Of a stretch of DNA of 64,000 nucleotides, positions 37,175-47,791 are shown in pieces; the first letter of the stretch is position 1, and the number at the start of each line of letters is the position of its first letter. The notes below the pieces were generated by a model. That model had not been told where the DNA came from, searched no databases, and saw only the letters and a program-made list of their open reading frames with translations. The position numbers and the translations under genes are program-made. Location: contig NZ_JMIH01000004.1 in the NCBI RefSeq assembly GCF_000714815.1, positions 124,001-188,000 of the forward strand, in the 5' to 3' direction. This DNA is from Anditalea andensis (GTDB taxonomy: Bacteria > Bacteroidota > Bacteroidia > Cytophagales > Cyclobacteriaceae).

Positions 37175-38288
37175 ATTGATGTTGTTTTAAAGGTTAAAAG
37201 ATTAAAAATATTAGAACATTTCGATTTGGTCAGTCCATATAAACCTTGGAGTTCAAAATGCTTCATCTCTTATCATTACCAAAAAAACCATGCCATTAAA
37301 TAGAATTATACTGTTTTTTCTTGTTTGGTTTATATATTAATTTAAAAATTTACAATATGGAGTTATTAGTCAAGGTTTACAAAATAACAAATCTATATAT
37401 TGCAGCTAATTTAAATCCATTTAATACTGATTTTTAAGACATTTAAATAACAATATTCGGTACTAATACGAGAAAATGGAGCTTCCATAGAATGTTTAAA
37501 AAATATTTCTTTTTTTTATGAATAAAAACCTCTATGGAAGTTGGCTACAGGTTTCGCTCTTCACAAGTGATACATTGGGTCTTTTCCACCACAATTAATA
37601 AATAGCAAATCCAGTGCTCCGGATTTTATTTCACCGGGATAATTACTACACTTTACAATATCCGGATATTTATTATTACCACCTTCCAATCCTAAGGCAT
37701 ACCTATGTCCCCACGTAGATTTCGCGGGGATGAAATGTCCCTCACGCGTATTCTCTATCCATCCTTTACCTCAACTATAATTCTACCTACCATTAGGCAA
37801 TAATCATGATATTAATCATGTATTCTGATTGAATTCACGTATTATTCATTGTTTTTTAAAATAAATTTGTGAATTATGTATATAATTCAATATATTATTG
37901 GACTCAAAAGCATTCAATCATTATGGGGTGTATGTTACATGGTTTGTATACAGGTAGAAAAAATATCATTTATGTATAATTTGTAGAAAGAACGGAAAGC
38001 ACATTTGTAAGAAAATATCATGTATCTAAGATGTTCCTAAAATAAAGAGTTGTTATTCATTTATATGGGATTAGTGGTAGCTTAATCATGGAAAAAAATA
38101 GTTTCTTAATTGGTTATTACACGCGCTATACCTACATTGATATCTATATATTTACAATTCATAATCATATTTGATACATATATACCCTATTATAAAGATA
38201 TGGTAGCCGTCAGTAGCGATAATCCATTATTACAAATAACCAACCTCATTCAAAGTTCCCTGCTACTTTGATATAAACCTTATATTAC
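37175..38288. other. 1.1-kb intergenic region before the kinase cluster
   Basis: No ATG-initiated gene is supportable. There is a 10-bp inverted repeat (CTTCCATAGA at 37482, TCTATGGAAG at 37531) with a 39-nt spacer. There is also a 70-codon minus-strand open stretch at 37561-37770 without a start codon. The rest is AT-rich and probably contains the divergent promoters. Confidence 0.5.
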
Positions 38289-41200
38289 ATGGTCAGTAAT
38301 CGTTATTTAAAAGAAATATTCCATATTTCACCTCTTCCAATGCTGATTATTAAAGCTGTTTCTACTGATTATGAAATGGTAAATGCAAACCCAGCTTTTA
38401 ACAAAATTTCTGATTTGACAAATGAGCAATTAATAGGACAGAAATTATTCGATGTATTTCACTCTCATGCTGTTTTTAATGGATCCCATGGGCTACACAT
38501 GCTTCGTTCTTCACTCGAAAGAGTGATTGCTACTAAAAAGCCAGATATTATGAAACGGTTCAGTTATGACATACACCATCATACATACAACCAAAGCCTG
38601 ATAAAATACTGGGAACCGCAGAACCATCCCATCTTAGATGAAGATGGAAATATAGAATACATTCTTCACATGATCACGGAAGTGACGGATGCTGATGAAT
38701 TTGTGAAGGAAAGTGAAAGAAAAATCCAAAAGATTCTTGACCATTCTCTGGACATCATCTGTACAGTAGATGCCACAGGTAAGGTCAGAGAAATTAATGC
38801 AGCAGTAGAAGTAATCTGGGGCTATACCCGTAAAGAAGTAGAAGGCCGGGCGTTTGTGGATTTTGTACATGAGGAAGATAAACCACTTACGTTACAGCAA
38901 ACCAATAATCTGATAGGCGCAATAGAACCCTTATCATTTGAAAACAGATTTATTCATAAAAATGCAAAATCTATCCCCATGCTATGGTCTGCCCATTGGG
39001 ATAGAAATGAAGAAAGGATTTTCTGCGTAGGAAAAGATGCTACCATATTTAAAAAAGCAGAAGCGCATCGGAAGCTAAATGAAGAACAATTTAAGAGTTT
39101 GGTACAGCATGGTGCGGACTTTATAGCCATTCTCAATATAACCGGTATTAGCACTTATGTAAGTCCTTCTTCCAAAACTATTACAGGTTGGGAAACAGAC
39201 CAATTATTAGGAAAAAATGCCTTTTCTTTTATCCATCCTGAAGATGTCGATAGAATCATCAGGCTATTCAATAAAATCATAGATGGGGAGAAAACAGTCA
39301 TCGATACTTTCCGAACGAAGAAAAAGGACGGGAAATACATATGGTTGGAGACTTACGCTATTAATATGTTAAATAACCCCATCATCAATGGTGTGGTTAT
39401 AAACGCACGAGATGTTACAGAGAAAAAACATTACCTTGAATGGTATGAATATGTAAACAAAGCTACCAACAATGCCATTTTTGACTGGAACCTCGAAGAA
39501 GATCTCATTCAATGGGGAGGTAATACCGCCCTGCTGTTTAATGCTCCTAGTGAAATAATGAAGCAGAAAATAAAAGATTTTTCTGAAAGAATACACTCTG
39601 ATGACAGGGAAAACACCCTAAAACATCTAAATGAGATGATTTCACAGACAGATGTTCAGCACATTGAAACTACCTGTCGAATAGCGCATGAAAAAGGTCA
39701 TTACTTAGATATCAACATTAACGGTTTCTTTGTAAGAAACAGGTCCGGAGCAGTCATTAGAATGATAGGCGCCATAAGGGACATCACAGAACAGAGAAAA
39801 TACGAAACAGCCCTCCAGCTAAGCAATCAAAGATATGAACTGGTCACCCAGGCGACATCGGATGCTATCTGGGATTGGGATATAGGAACTAATAGTGTCT
39901 TCTGGGGAGGCGGGATAGAGAAACTTTTTGGATATTCTTCAGCCCTATCCCAGGACCACATCCATTCCTGGCATTCGCGGATTCACCCCAAAGATTTTAA
40001 AAAAGTAACAGGTCAAATATCACAAATCATAACAAGCAATAAAAACATCTGGGAAGGTGAATACCGGTTTCTAAAATCAGATGGTGAATATAATTATGTC
40101 TATGACAGAGGGTTTGTAGTTAGGGATGAATCTGGAAAAGCCCTACGTATGGTGGGGGCCATGCAGAACATACACCAAGATAAAATTAGAGAAGTGGAAA
40201 AGAGCCTAAAATTAGGAATAGGTAAAATCTTTACCCTTAGAAAAACATTAAATCATTGCTTAAAAGATTCTTTAAAAGCAATTTATAAAATCCACGAATA
40301 CGCCTTTGGAGAAATATGGATGACAAGCCTAGATAGGAAAAGCATAGCTTTAAGAGCCCACTACGGGATTAATAAATATACTGTAAGTGAAGATCATGGC
40401 TGGTTTGAGAAAGACCATGGACTTCCTGGCAAGGTTTGGAGTCAAAACGTACCTTTTTATATAGATGCTATAGAAGATGATCCTGATTTTATCAGAAAAA
40501 CTTTTGCCAAAGAAAATAACTTTGGATTTATCTCAGGCTTTCCCATCCACTCTAATAAGCAAGTCATCGCAGTAATAATTTTCTTTTATAAAACGAAAGA
40601 GAACATGAGTAAGGGTGCTCCTTTCACTCAAGAGATTTTAGACTTTTTGGGAAGTGAAATTCAAAGAAAAAAAGCAGAATTAGAACTGGACCACTTTTTC
40701 GAACTATCCCCTGACCTCATGTGTATCACAGATGCCAATGGTGTTTATATGAAAATAAACGAGGCATTTATCACATTGTTGGGTTACCATAAAGACGACA
40801 TTATATCTACTAACTTTATAGAGCTTATCCATTCAGAAGATAGGCATATTTTTACTGATATGGCAGATAAGGTAGCCTCCGGTGAGATCATGAACCATGA
40901 AAGCAGAATGAAAAAAAAGTCAGGCACTTACCAATGGCTATCATGGACAGCTAAACCTTTTCCGGGAGATGGCCTTATTATCGCTGTAGGTAAGGATATT
41001 TCAGAAAAAAAATTACAGGAGGAAGCCTTGGCCAATTCACATCTGGAAATGCTCAGTATTCTAGAAAGCATTCAGGATGGATTTATCGCCATAGACAGCG
41101 ACTGGACGGTTAGTTACTGGAACACCGCAGCTGAAAAGATGATCAATGCCAGTAGAGAAAATATATTAGGAAAAAATATTTGGAGCGTATTACCCGAAGC

Positions 41201-42458
41201 TAAAACTCCAAAATTATATACAGAGTTTGATAAAGTAATTAAAGAGGGAGTTAGCTCAAGATTTGATGAATATTTCGCCTCATTAGACATGTGGCTAATG
41301 GTGAGCGCCTATCCATCTAAAACAGGTATGACTGCCTATTTAAAAGACATCACGGCTACCAAAGCTGCAGCGGTTAAATTAGCCCAGTTTAAAAAAGTAA
41401 TAGAAAGCTGTCAAGATGAAATCGCAATCATCAGTACTATAAATGAATCAGTGTATTTAAATCCGGCATTTATAGAATCTTTTGGTTATGGTTCAGAAAT
41501 GCTGAAACATCTCGGAGGTCCCCAAAAGATATTTGCCAATGAAAGTCAGGCAGTAGAAGTCTTTGCAGACCTTCTGGCAGGAAGGCATTGGAAAGGGGAT
41601 GTGGAACTTAAAGATAATTCCAAAAACATACGAAGTTACTATATCAGTTCAGGACCTATCTATGATGACCACAACTTGTTGATAGCTGTTTTCATCATTC
41701 ATACTGACATTTCTAATCGAAAAGATATAGAAAGCAAACTTCGCACGCTATACAATAGTTTGAAACAACAGGCCAAGGAACTTACCCGTTATAGAAAGGA
41801 GCTGGACCAATTTGCCCATATTGCCTCAAAAGACCTAAAAGAACCTTTAGAGGAACTAAACCATAACCTCCATGCCTTTAAGACAAATTATGCCCAATCT
41901 ATAGATGGGGATGGATGGCAGGATATCCACAAAGCAATGGAGAGTACAGACAGGATGCAGCACCTTATCGGTGACCTTTTGGATTATACTTTAGCCGGCA
42001 AAGAAGAGGGTCATTTCTCCAAAGTAGATCTAAATGAGGTAATAAAAGAAACACTTTTAATACTAAAAGATGACATTCATGAAAAATATGCCAAAATAGA
42101 GGTAGCCAAACTACCCCTAATCAAAGGCCATAAATCTCATTTTTTTCAAATATTTAAAAATCTGATCGGAATTTGCCTTACCAATCACCCAGGAAAACCA
42201 GAGATTGAAATCCATTTTAGTTCGGATAATACCACCTGGAATTTTTCATGCCGAGATAAAGGTCCTAAAAATAATGTAGATGAATTAAATAAAATATTTC
42301 AGCTTTTTGAAGTGAAAGGTGACAAGCCTTATGACAGTAAAGAAATAGGTTTATCCATAATTAGAAAAATAGTATCTTTTTACAAAGGAAGAATCTGGAT
42401 AGAATCTGACTCCCCTGGCTTTGTCATACATTTCACCATTTCCAAAGATCTGGATTAA
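38289..42458 (+). CDS. Multi-PAS/GAF histidine kinase homologue 1, predicted pseudokinase
   Basis: 1389 residues. By eye: PAS at about 1-135, 148-260, 265-380, 386-505, 514-630; GAF at 637-790; PAS at 800-910, 920-1020, 1035-1140; then a DHp-like helix pair and a GHKL-like end (1270-1388). No membrane segments, so a cytosolic sensor. The H-box reads FAHIASKDLKEPLE: Lys1181 replaces the phospho-accepting His. The N-box position is Ile1295 instead of Asn, the DNGIG box is DKGPK (1323-1327) and the glycine-rich lid box is SKEIG. It therefore should neither bind ATP normally nor be phosphorylated. It is a paralogue of the next two genes. A His lies four residues upstream (1177) but not at the normal site. 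Confidence 0.93.
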   Translation: MVSNRYLKEIFHISPLPMLIIKAVSTDYEMVNANPAFNKISDLTNEQLIGQKLFDVFHSHAVFNGSHGLHMLRSSLERVIATKKPDIMKRFSYDIHHHTYNQSLIKYWEPQNHPILDEDGNIEYILHMITEVTDADEFVKESERKIQKILDHSLDIICTVDATGKVREINAAVEVIWGYTRKEVEGRAFVDFVHEEDKPLTLQQTNNLIGAIEPLSFENRFIHKNAKSIPMLWSAHWDRNEERIFCVGKDATIFKKAEAHRKLNEEQFKSLVQHGADFIAILNITGISTYVSPSSKTITGWETDQLLGKNAFSFIHPEDVDRIIRLFNKIIDGEKTVIDTFRTKKKDGKYIWLETYAINMLNNPIINGVVINARDVTEKKHYLEWYEYVNKATNNAIFDWNLEEDLIQWGGNTALLFNAPSEIMKQKIKDFSERIHSDDRENTLKHLNEMISQTDVQHIETTCRIAHEKGHYLDININGFFVRNRSGAVIRMIGAIRDITEQRKYETALQLSNQRYELVTQATSDAIWDWDIGTNSVFWGGGIEKLFGYSSALSQDHIHSWHSRIHPKDFKKVTGQISQIITSNKNIWEGEYRFLKSDGEYNYVYDRGFVVRDESGKALRMVGAMQNIHQDKIREVEKSLKLGIGKIFTLRKTLNHCLKDSLKAIYKIHEYAFGEIWMTSLDRKSIALRAHYGINKYTVSEDHGWFEKDHGLPGKVWSQNVPFYIDAIEDDPDFIRKTFAKENNFGFISGFPIHSNKQVIAVIIFFYKTKENMSKGAPFTQEILDFLGSEIQRKKAELELDHFFELSPDLMCITDANGVYMKINEAFITLLGYHKDDIISTNFIELIHSEDRHIFTDMADKVASGEIMNHESRMKKKSGTYQWLSWTAKPFPGDGLIIAVGKDISEKKLQEEALANSHLEMLSILESIQDGFIAIDSDWTVSYWNTAAEKMINASRENILGKNIWSVLPEAKTPKLYTEFDKVIKEGVSSRFDEYFASLDMWLMVSAYPSKTGMTAYLKDITATKAAAVKLAQFKKVIESCQDEIAIISTINESVYLNPAFIESFGYGSEMLKHLGGPQKIFANESQAVEVFADLLAGRHWKGDVELKDNSKNIRSYYISSGPIYDDHNLLIAVFIIHTDISNRKDIESKLRTLYNSLKQQAKELTRYRKELDQFAHIASKDLKEPLEELNHNLHAFKTNYAQSIDGDGWQDIHKAMESTDRMQHLIGDLLDYTLAGKEEGHFSKVDLNEVIKETLLILKDDIHEKYAKIEVAKLPLIKGHKSHFFQIFKNLIGICLTNHPGKPEIEIHFSSDNTTWNFSCRDKGPKNNVDELNKIFQLFEVKGDKPYDSKEIGLSIIRKIVSFYKGRIWIESDSPGFVIHFTISKDLD

Positions 42459-42797
42459 TTTTACGACTTTTATCATGTAAATGATCAGGCAGGTTTACAG
42501 CGATGGGAAAAGTACCACCAATTTGCCAAGAAAGCTTAGCAATGAAAACAGTCATCACCTATAATTTATATTTCATTCAGGATTTTTTATGGGATAGATC
42601 TTTACATTCCTATTTTATCTAAATGCTCATGATAATTTTACTTCTTTACTTCAGTTTGTTTACATATTTTAGGTATTTATACCTCGTAAAAGTTTTTATG
42701 TTTTGTGATTAGTATCAAATATACTTCTTCATACAAAAAAAAAGAAGTATCTATGTATTTGGTTTGTTACCCTATATTTCCTTCCCATCGAATACAA
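42459..42797. other. Gap between kinase homologues 1 and 2
   Basis: 340 bp, AT-rich. No hairpin followed by a T tract was seen, so the two genes may or may not share a transcript. The GTG-initiated extension of the next gene (from 42705) lies here. Confidence 0.4.
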
Positions 42798-45700
42798 ATG
42801 ATCAGTATGCAACATATGAGTGAGATCTTCATGATCTCCCCCACCCCAACTTTAATTGTTAAAGCTGATTCACCCTATTTTACTATAATAGGAGCAAATA
42901 ATGCTTATTTAGAAGCAACTAATACGCGAAATGATGAGCTAATCGGAAAAAAATTATTTGAAGCTTTCCCCTTAAATCCATATGACTTATCCTACACCGA
43001 AGGTGTTGAAAAATTATCAGAATCTTTAAATACTGTCATACGTTCCAAAAAACCACATACCCTGGACCCTATACAGTATGATATTCCAATCAGAGGTAGG
43101 TCGGAATTTGAAGTTCGGTACTGGCACCCACATAACATCCCACTCATCAATGACAATGGGGAAGTAGACCAGATTCTTCATACCGTAACCGATGTCACAG
43201 CATCCTCTATCAGTAACAAAAAGCTCCAGGCTTCTGAATCTAAATATATAGAACTGGTCCAAAGTATGGATGCCATTATTTGGGAAGCTGATCCAGAAAC
43301 CTATCAATATACTTTTATAAGTTCCCAAGCCAAAAAAATCCTTGGCTATGATCAGGAATCATGGTATGCAAGGGACTTTTGGCTCCAACATGTACACCCC
43401 GATGATCGTGAACATGTATTAGCATTTTCTCAATCTCAAATTAAGGAGCGAAAAAACCATTTAAATATCTATAGAATGATCGCCAAAGATCAATCTGAGG
43501 TATGGATCAGTGATGTAGTAAGTATTATCAGAGATCCCAAAGGGGGGATAAATCTCCGTGGGGTAATGACAGATATCAGTTCTCAAAAATCTGCTGAAAA
43601 GCAGGCCTTTGAAAACAGGATAAAAATCGGGAAAATACTCGAAAATTCCCTTGACATCATCTGCACCATAGATTCAGATGGGTTATTTGTAGAAATGAGT
43701 GCCGCCTCAGAAAGCATATTAGGATATAAACCTGAAGAATTAACAGGAAAGCCTTTCTTAGACTTTGTTTATCCAGAAGATAAAGAAATGACTTCTATGG
43801 AGTCCAAACAGATTATAAACGGGGATTTTACATCCACTTTCGAAAACCGATATATCCATAAAAATGGTAGCATTGTATATATATTATGGTCAGCTAAATG
43901 GGATGAAAGGGAGCAGGTAATTTATTGTATAGCTAAAGACGGGACATATAAAAAACAGATTGAAAAGCAGCTTCTACACAATGAACAGCGATTCAAGAGC
44001 CTGGTCCAATATGGGGCTGATTTTACAGCTATTCTGAATGAGAAAGGAGAGTTTACCTATGTCAGTCTAAACTCCGAATCCATCATAGGTTATACATCAG
44101 ATTACCTAGTAGGCCAAAACGCCTTCAGACTAATCCATAAAGATGATTTAGTAAGAATTAAGGAATTGTTCTTAAACCTATTGCAGGGAAAAAAACTTAT
44201 TTCAGACACTTTCAGATATAAAGCTGCTCACGGTAAATATCAATGGATGGAAACCATCGCCATAGATATGAGGGACAATCCTGCTGTAGCTGGTATAGTG
44301 ATCAATTCCCGTGATGTAACAGAGAAAAAACACTATATAGAATGGCATGAATACGTCAACAAAGCTACTAATAATGCTATATATGATTGGGACATCCTTG
44401 AAGATTATATTCAGTGGGGAGGAAACAATGAAATTATAGATAATGACGCTAACACTGTAAACGCTCCATTGAAGCTATGGGAAGAGCGATTACACCCAGA
44501 AGATAGGGACATTATTTCCGCTGACCTGAAAAAAACCATAGAGAATCCAAAAGCATTTCATTGGAAAAAAGAGTATCGATTTAAAAATCCCAAAGGAATT
44601 TATCTAGATATCATAGAAGACGGATTTTTTATACGAAATGCTGAAGGAGAAGCTATAAGGATGATAGGTGCCTTAAGAGACGTGACTGAACGAAAAGGTT
44701 TTGAAACTGAATTACAGATCAGCAATAAACGATATGAACTCGTCACTCAAGCCACCTCTGATGCTATATGGGACTGGGATATAACGACTAATAGTTTATA
44801 TTGGGGAAATGGTTTTCAGAAAATATTTGGTCACCAACCAGGAAACCTGGACAAAGACATCAGTTCCTGGAATAAACTGATCCATCCCAAGGACTATAAA
44901 AGAATAACCGATGACATAGAACATACCCTGAATAGCGATACTTCTACATGGGAGGGTGAATACCGTTTTTTGAAATCTTCAGGTGAATACGTATATGTAT
45001 ATGACAGAGGATTTGTCCAGCGCAATGCCGAAGGTACTGCTATAAGAATGGTAGGCGCTATGCAGAACATCCATCAGGAAAAAATCAAAGAGGTAGAAGA
45101 CGATATTAAATTATCCATCAATAAAATTTTTACCACAGAATCTTCTTTAGAGAAATCGTTTAAGCAAACAATAAAAACCATTCTAAAAAAATCAGAAGCT
45201 TCCTATGGAGAGGTATGGCTTACTAATCTTGACCAAAACACAATATCGCTAAGTTCCCACTATGGTAAAGGCACATATACTATAGACAAAGATTACCTTC
45301 AGGTTAATCTTGACAAAGGTTTAGCTGGGCTACTATTTAAATCAAGAAACCCTACCCTTATTGAGGATATAGAAAAGAGTGACGTTTTTCTCAGAAAAAG
45401 TTTTGCTGAGACAAATAAGTTTAAAAGCGTGTGGGGAAACCCCATTGTTTTCAATGAAAAAGTTACCGCGATCATCCTGCTATATTATAAAAAACAACAA
45501 AGATCTGCTATATCGGCAACCTTAAGTACTGATATCCTCAACTTACTTGGTATTGAGATACAGCGTAAAAAAGCAGAATTGGAGTTAAATCAATTTTTTG
45601 ATCTATCTCCTGATTTTCTATGCATTGTAGATTTAGAAGGTAAATTTATTAAGGTAAACCAAAAATTTTTAAATGAAATAGGTCCGATACAAAGAGACGG

Positions 45701-47360
45701 CCATCACTTAACCTATCATTATTACACCCATGAGCAGGACCTGGTAAATGTTGAAGGAGCTATTGAAACACTGAAAAACGGCAAAACGGCTTATAATGAA
45801 TCAAGATATAGAACTAAATCAGGAGATTATATCTGGGTAGGCTGGGATACAGTAGCTTCTGTAGATCAAGGCTTTTTATTCACTATAGGAAAGGACATCA
45901 CTGCTCGGAAAAAACAAGAAAAGGCACTTGAAAATTCAAACGCTAAGCTTTCTGAAACCCTGGAAAGTATCCAGGATGGATTTTTTGCCTTGGATTTTGA
46001 CTGGAAAGTAACCTATTGGAATAAAGAAGCAGAAAAGATTCTTTATTCCAAAAGAGAAGATGTGTTGGGAAAGAGTCTGTGGGAATCGTTTCCTGAGGCA
46101 CTAAAACTGTTATTCTATAAAGAATACAACCGGGCGATGAAAGATAGGGAAATCGTAAATTTTGAAGAGTATTTCCCTCCCTTTGCCAAATGGTTTAACG
46201 TTAGCGCTTTTCCAAGTGACGGAGGAATTACTGTTTATTTTAAAGATATTACTAAGATTAAAAACGAATCTACTAAACTATTAACATTCAAAAATGTAAT
46301 CGAAAACTCCAAAGATGAAATAGCTATCATCAGTACCGTAAATGATTCTATATATTTAAATCCGGCTTACACGGAATCACTGGGATATGGCGCTGAGAAG
46401 CTCCAACAGCTGGGTGGACCCCAACAAGCCTTTGCAAATGAGGACCTTGCAGCGGAAGTGTTTTCCACGCTGTTATCAGGAAAATATTGGAAAGGAGATG
46501 TAGAACTTGTTACTAAGGAAAGAAAACTGCACAGCTATCATATCAGTGGCGGTCCTATTTTCGATGAAGAAGGCAAGCTTATAGCCGTATATATGATCCA
46601 TACAGATATAAGTAAGCGAAGAGAGATAGAAAGTAAACTAAAAGTCCTATACAATGATATAAAGCAACAGGCTAAAGAACTTGCTGATACTCAAAAAGAA
46701 TTGGAACAGTTTGCACTCATAGCTTCCAATGACCTTCAAATGCCCATAATCAGGATAAAAGAAAACCTAAATAATCTTCATGAAGCCTATCATCAAAACA
46801 CACATCCAGAGGTGATTCCAGCTATATCTGATGCGATTCAAAACACAGATAAACTTCAATACATGATTAAGGGTCTCTTGGAATACACCTTGGCAGGTAA
46901 TGATAAAGATGCCTATGAGAAGGTAGACCTCAATGAAGTTATTCAGAATATAAATAAGTCCCTAAGACATAAAATAGTAGCAAGATATGCATTGATCGAC
47001 TATCCAAAACTACCTACCATCAAAGGCAATAAATCGGATTTTACTAAAATATTTGAATCCCTATTGGATAATAGCCTCACTTTCAATGTTGAAAGACCAC
47101 GGATTAATATTGATTTCAATGCTACCAAAACCCACTGGTTTTTTTCCATTAGGGATAATGGCATCGGATTCGACCCCTCAAATGCCAATAGGATATTCCA
47201 GCTGTTCCAAACACTGGAACATCATGATTCAACATCTGGAAAAGGAATAGGGCTGGCCCTATGCAAGAAATTAGTTGAAAAATATGGCGGAAAAATATGG
47301 GTAGAGTCCCAACCTGACATTGGTAGTACCTTTTATTTTACATTATCAAAAGACCTATAA
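42798..47360 (+). CDS. Multi-PAS/GAF histidine kinase homologue 2, histidine replaced by asparagine
   Basis: 1520 residues from ATG 42798. The frame extends to a GTG at 42705, but MISMQHMSEIFMISPTP aligns with the start of homologue 1, so I use 42798. PAS domains are followed by a GAF (KLSINKIFTTESSLEKSF onwards), three more PAS and a transmitter. The H-box reads FALIASNDLQMPII: Asn1311 stands where His is expected. In contrast the ATPase boxes are intact: LLDNSLTF (N), RDNGIGFDP (G1) and SGKGIGLALCKK (G2). So this protein may bind and hydrolyse ATP but cannot autophosphorylate at the usual site. It has one more N-terminal PAS_3-like unit than homologue 1 (about residues 140-270). Confidence 0.93.
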   Translation: MISMQHMSEIFMISPTPTLIVKADSPYFTIIGANNAYLEATNTRNDELIGKKLFEAFPLNPYDLSYTEGVEKLSESLNTVIRSKKPHTLDPIQYDIPIRGRSEFEVRYWHPHNIPLINDNGEVDQILHTVTDVTASSISNKKLQASESKYIELVQSMDAIIWEADPETYQYTFISSQAKKILGYDQESWYARDFWLQHVHPDDREHVLAFSQSQIKERKNHLNIYRMIAKDQSEVWISDVVSIIRDPKGGINLRGVMTDISSQKSAEKQAFENRIKIGKILENSLDIICTIDSDGLFVEMSAASESILGYKPEELTGKPFLDFVYPEDKEMTSMESKQIINGDFTSTFENRYIHKNGSIVYILWSAKWDEREQVIYCIAKDGTYKKQIEKQLLHNEQRFKSLVQYGADFTAILNEKGEFTYVSLNSESIIGYTSDYLVGQNAFRLIHKDDLVRIKELFLNLLQGKKLISDTFRYKAAHGKYQWMETIAIDMRDNPAVAGIVINSRDVTEKKHYIEWHEYVNKATNNAIYDWDILEDYIQWGGNNEIIDNDANTVNAPLKLWEERLHPEDRDIISADLKKTIENPKAFHWKKEYRFKNPKGIYLDIIEDGFFIRNAEGEAIRMIGALRDVTERKGFETELQISNKRYELVTQATSDAIWDWDITTNSLYWGNGFQKIFGHQPGNLDKDISSWNKLIHPKDYKRITDDIEHTLNSDTSTWEGEYRFLKSSGEYVYVYDRGFVQRNAEGTAIRMVGAMQNIHQEKIKEVEDDIKLSINKIFTTESSLEKSFKQTIKTILKKSEASYGEVWLTNLDQNTISLSSHYGKGTYTIDKDYLQVNLDKGLAGLLFKSRNPTLIEDIEKSDVFLRKSFAETNKFKSVWGNPIVFNEKVTAIILLYYKKQQRSAISATLSTDILNLLGIEIQRKKAELELNQFFDLSPDFLCIVDLEGKFIKVNQKFLNEIGPIQRDGHHLTYHYYTHEQDLVNVEGAIETLKNGKTAYNESRYRTKSGDYIWVGWDTVASVDQGFLFTIGKDITARKKQEKALENSNAKLSETLESIQDGFFALDFDWKVTYWNKEAEKILYSKREDVLGKSLWESFPEALKLLFYKEYNRAMKDREIVNFEEYFPPFAKWFNVSAFPSDGGITVYFKDITKIKNESTKLLTFKNVIENSKDEIAIISTVNDSIYLNPAYTESLGYGAEKLQQLGGPQQAFANEDLAAEVFSTLLSGKYWKGDVELVTKERKLHSYHISGGPIFDEEGKLIAVYMIHTDISKRREIESKLKVLYNDIKQQAKELADTQKELEQFALIASNDLQMPIIRIKENLNNLHEAYHQNTHPEVIPAISDAIQNTDKLQYMIKGLLEYTLAGNDKDAYEKVDLNEVIQNINKSLRHKIVARYALIDYPKLPTIKGNKSDFTKIFESLLDNSLTFNVERPRINIDFNATKTHWFFSIRDNGIGFDPSNANRIFQLFQTLEHHDSTSGKGIGLALCKKLVEKYGGKIWVESQPDIGSTFYFTLSKDL

Positions 47361-47404
47361 CTTTATTCTAAGGTTATTAATAGCCGGAAACGCATTATAT
47401 TCAA

Positions 47405-47446
47405 GTGTGCAGCTAATAAAGAGCTGCACACCTCTGCTGTTTTTTC
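47405..47446 (+). terminator. Hairpin after kinase homologue 2
   Basis: Perfect 10-bp stem GTGTGCAGCT / AGCTGCACAC, with a T6 run beginning 8 bp later. It suggests that homologue 3 has its own promoter. Confidence 0.65.
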
Positions 47447-47791
47447 CAGTATTACTGCGCTGCCCTTCCTATTTGCCATGAGTTTATCCTCTACTTTTAT
47501 ATACTAAATATCCTATCTCCTATCCAAACATAGAGTTAAGCCTCTACCCTTAATCATACAGTATCAATAACCTATAATTTTACTTTCTGCTGGTAAAATT
47601 TACATGGTAGCAAACACTTACCATAGATTGAAAGCTTTACTATTATTTTATAATTGTTACAAATTAGCAAATATTTTATGGCCATTAAAAAAAGATCATA
47701 GAATATGGTGTATATTAAAAATGCAAAGCGAATAGAAAACGATATAAAATTAAAAGAGTAAGTAAAACCATAAAAACCCAGAAAACCCAAA
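47447..47791. other. Promoter region of kinase homologue 3
   Basis: 345 bp, AT-rich, no gene. A minus-strand frame at 47572-47898 overlaps the kinase start and has no support. Confidence 0.5.

Noticed and set aside
42705-42797. GTG-initiated N-terminal extension of kinase homologue 2
   Set aside because: Alignment with the start of kinase homologue 1 places the beginning at ATG 42798.
38289-47360. Possibility that kinase homologues 1 and 2 are broken pseudogenes
   Set aside because: Both frames stay open for more than 4 kb with all sensor domains well formed; only catalytic residues are changed, which does not look like neutral decay.
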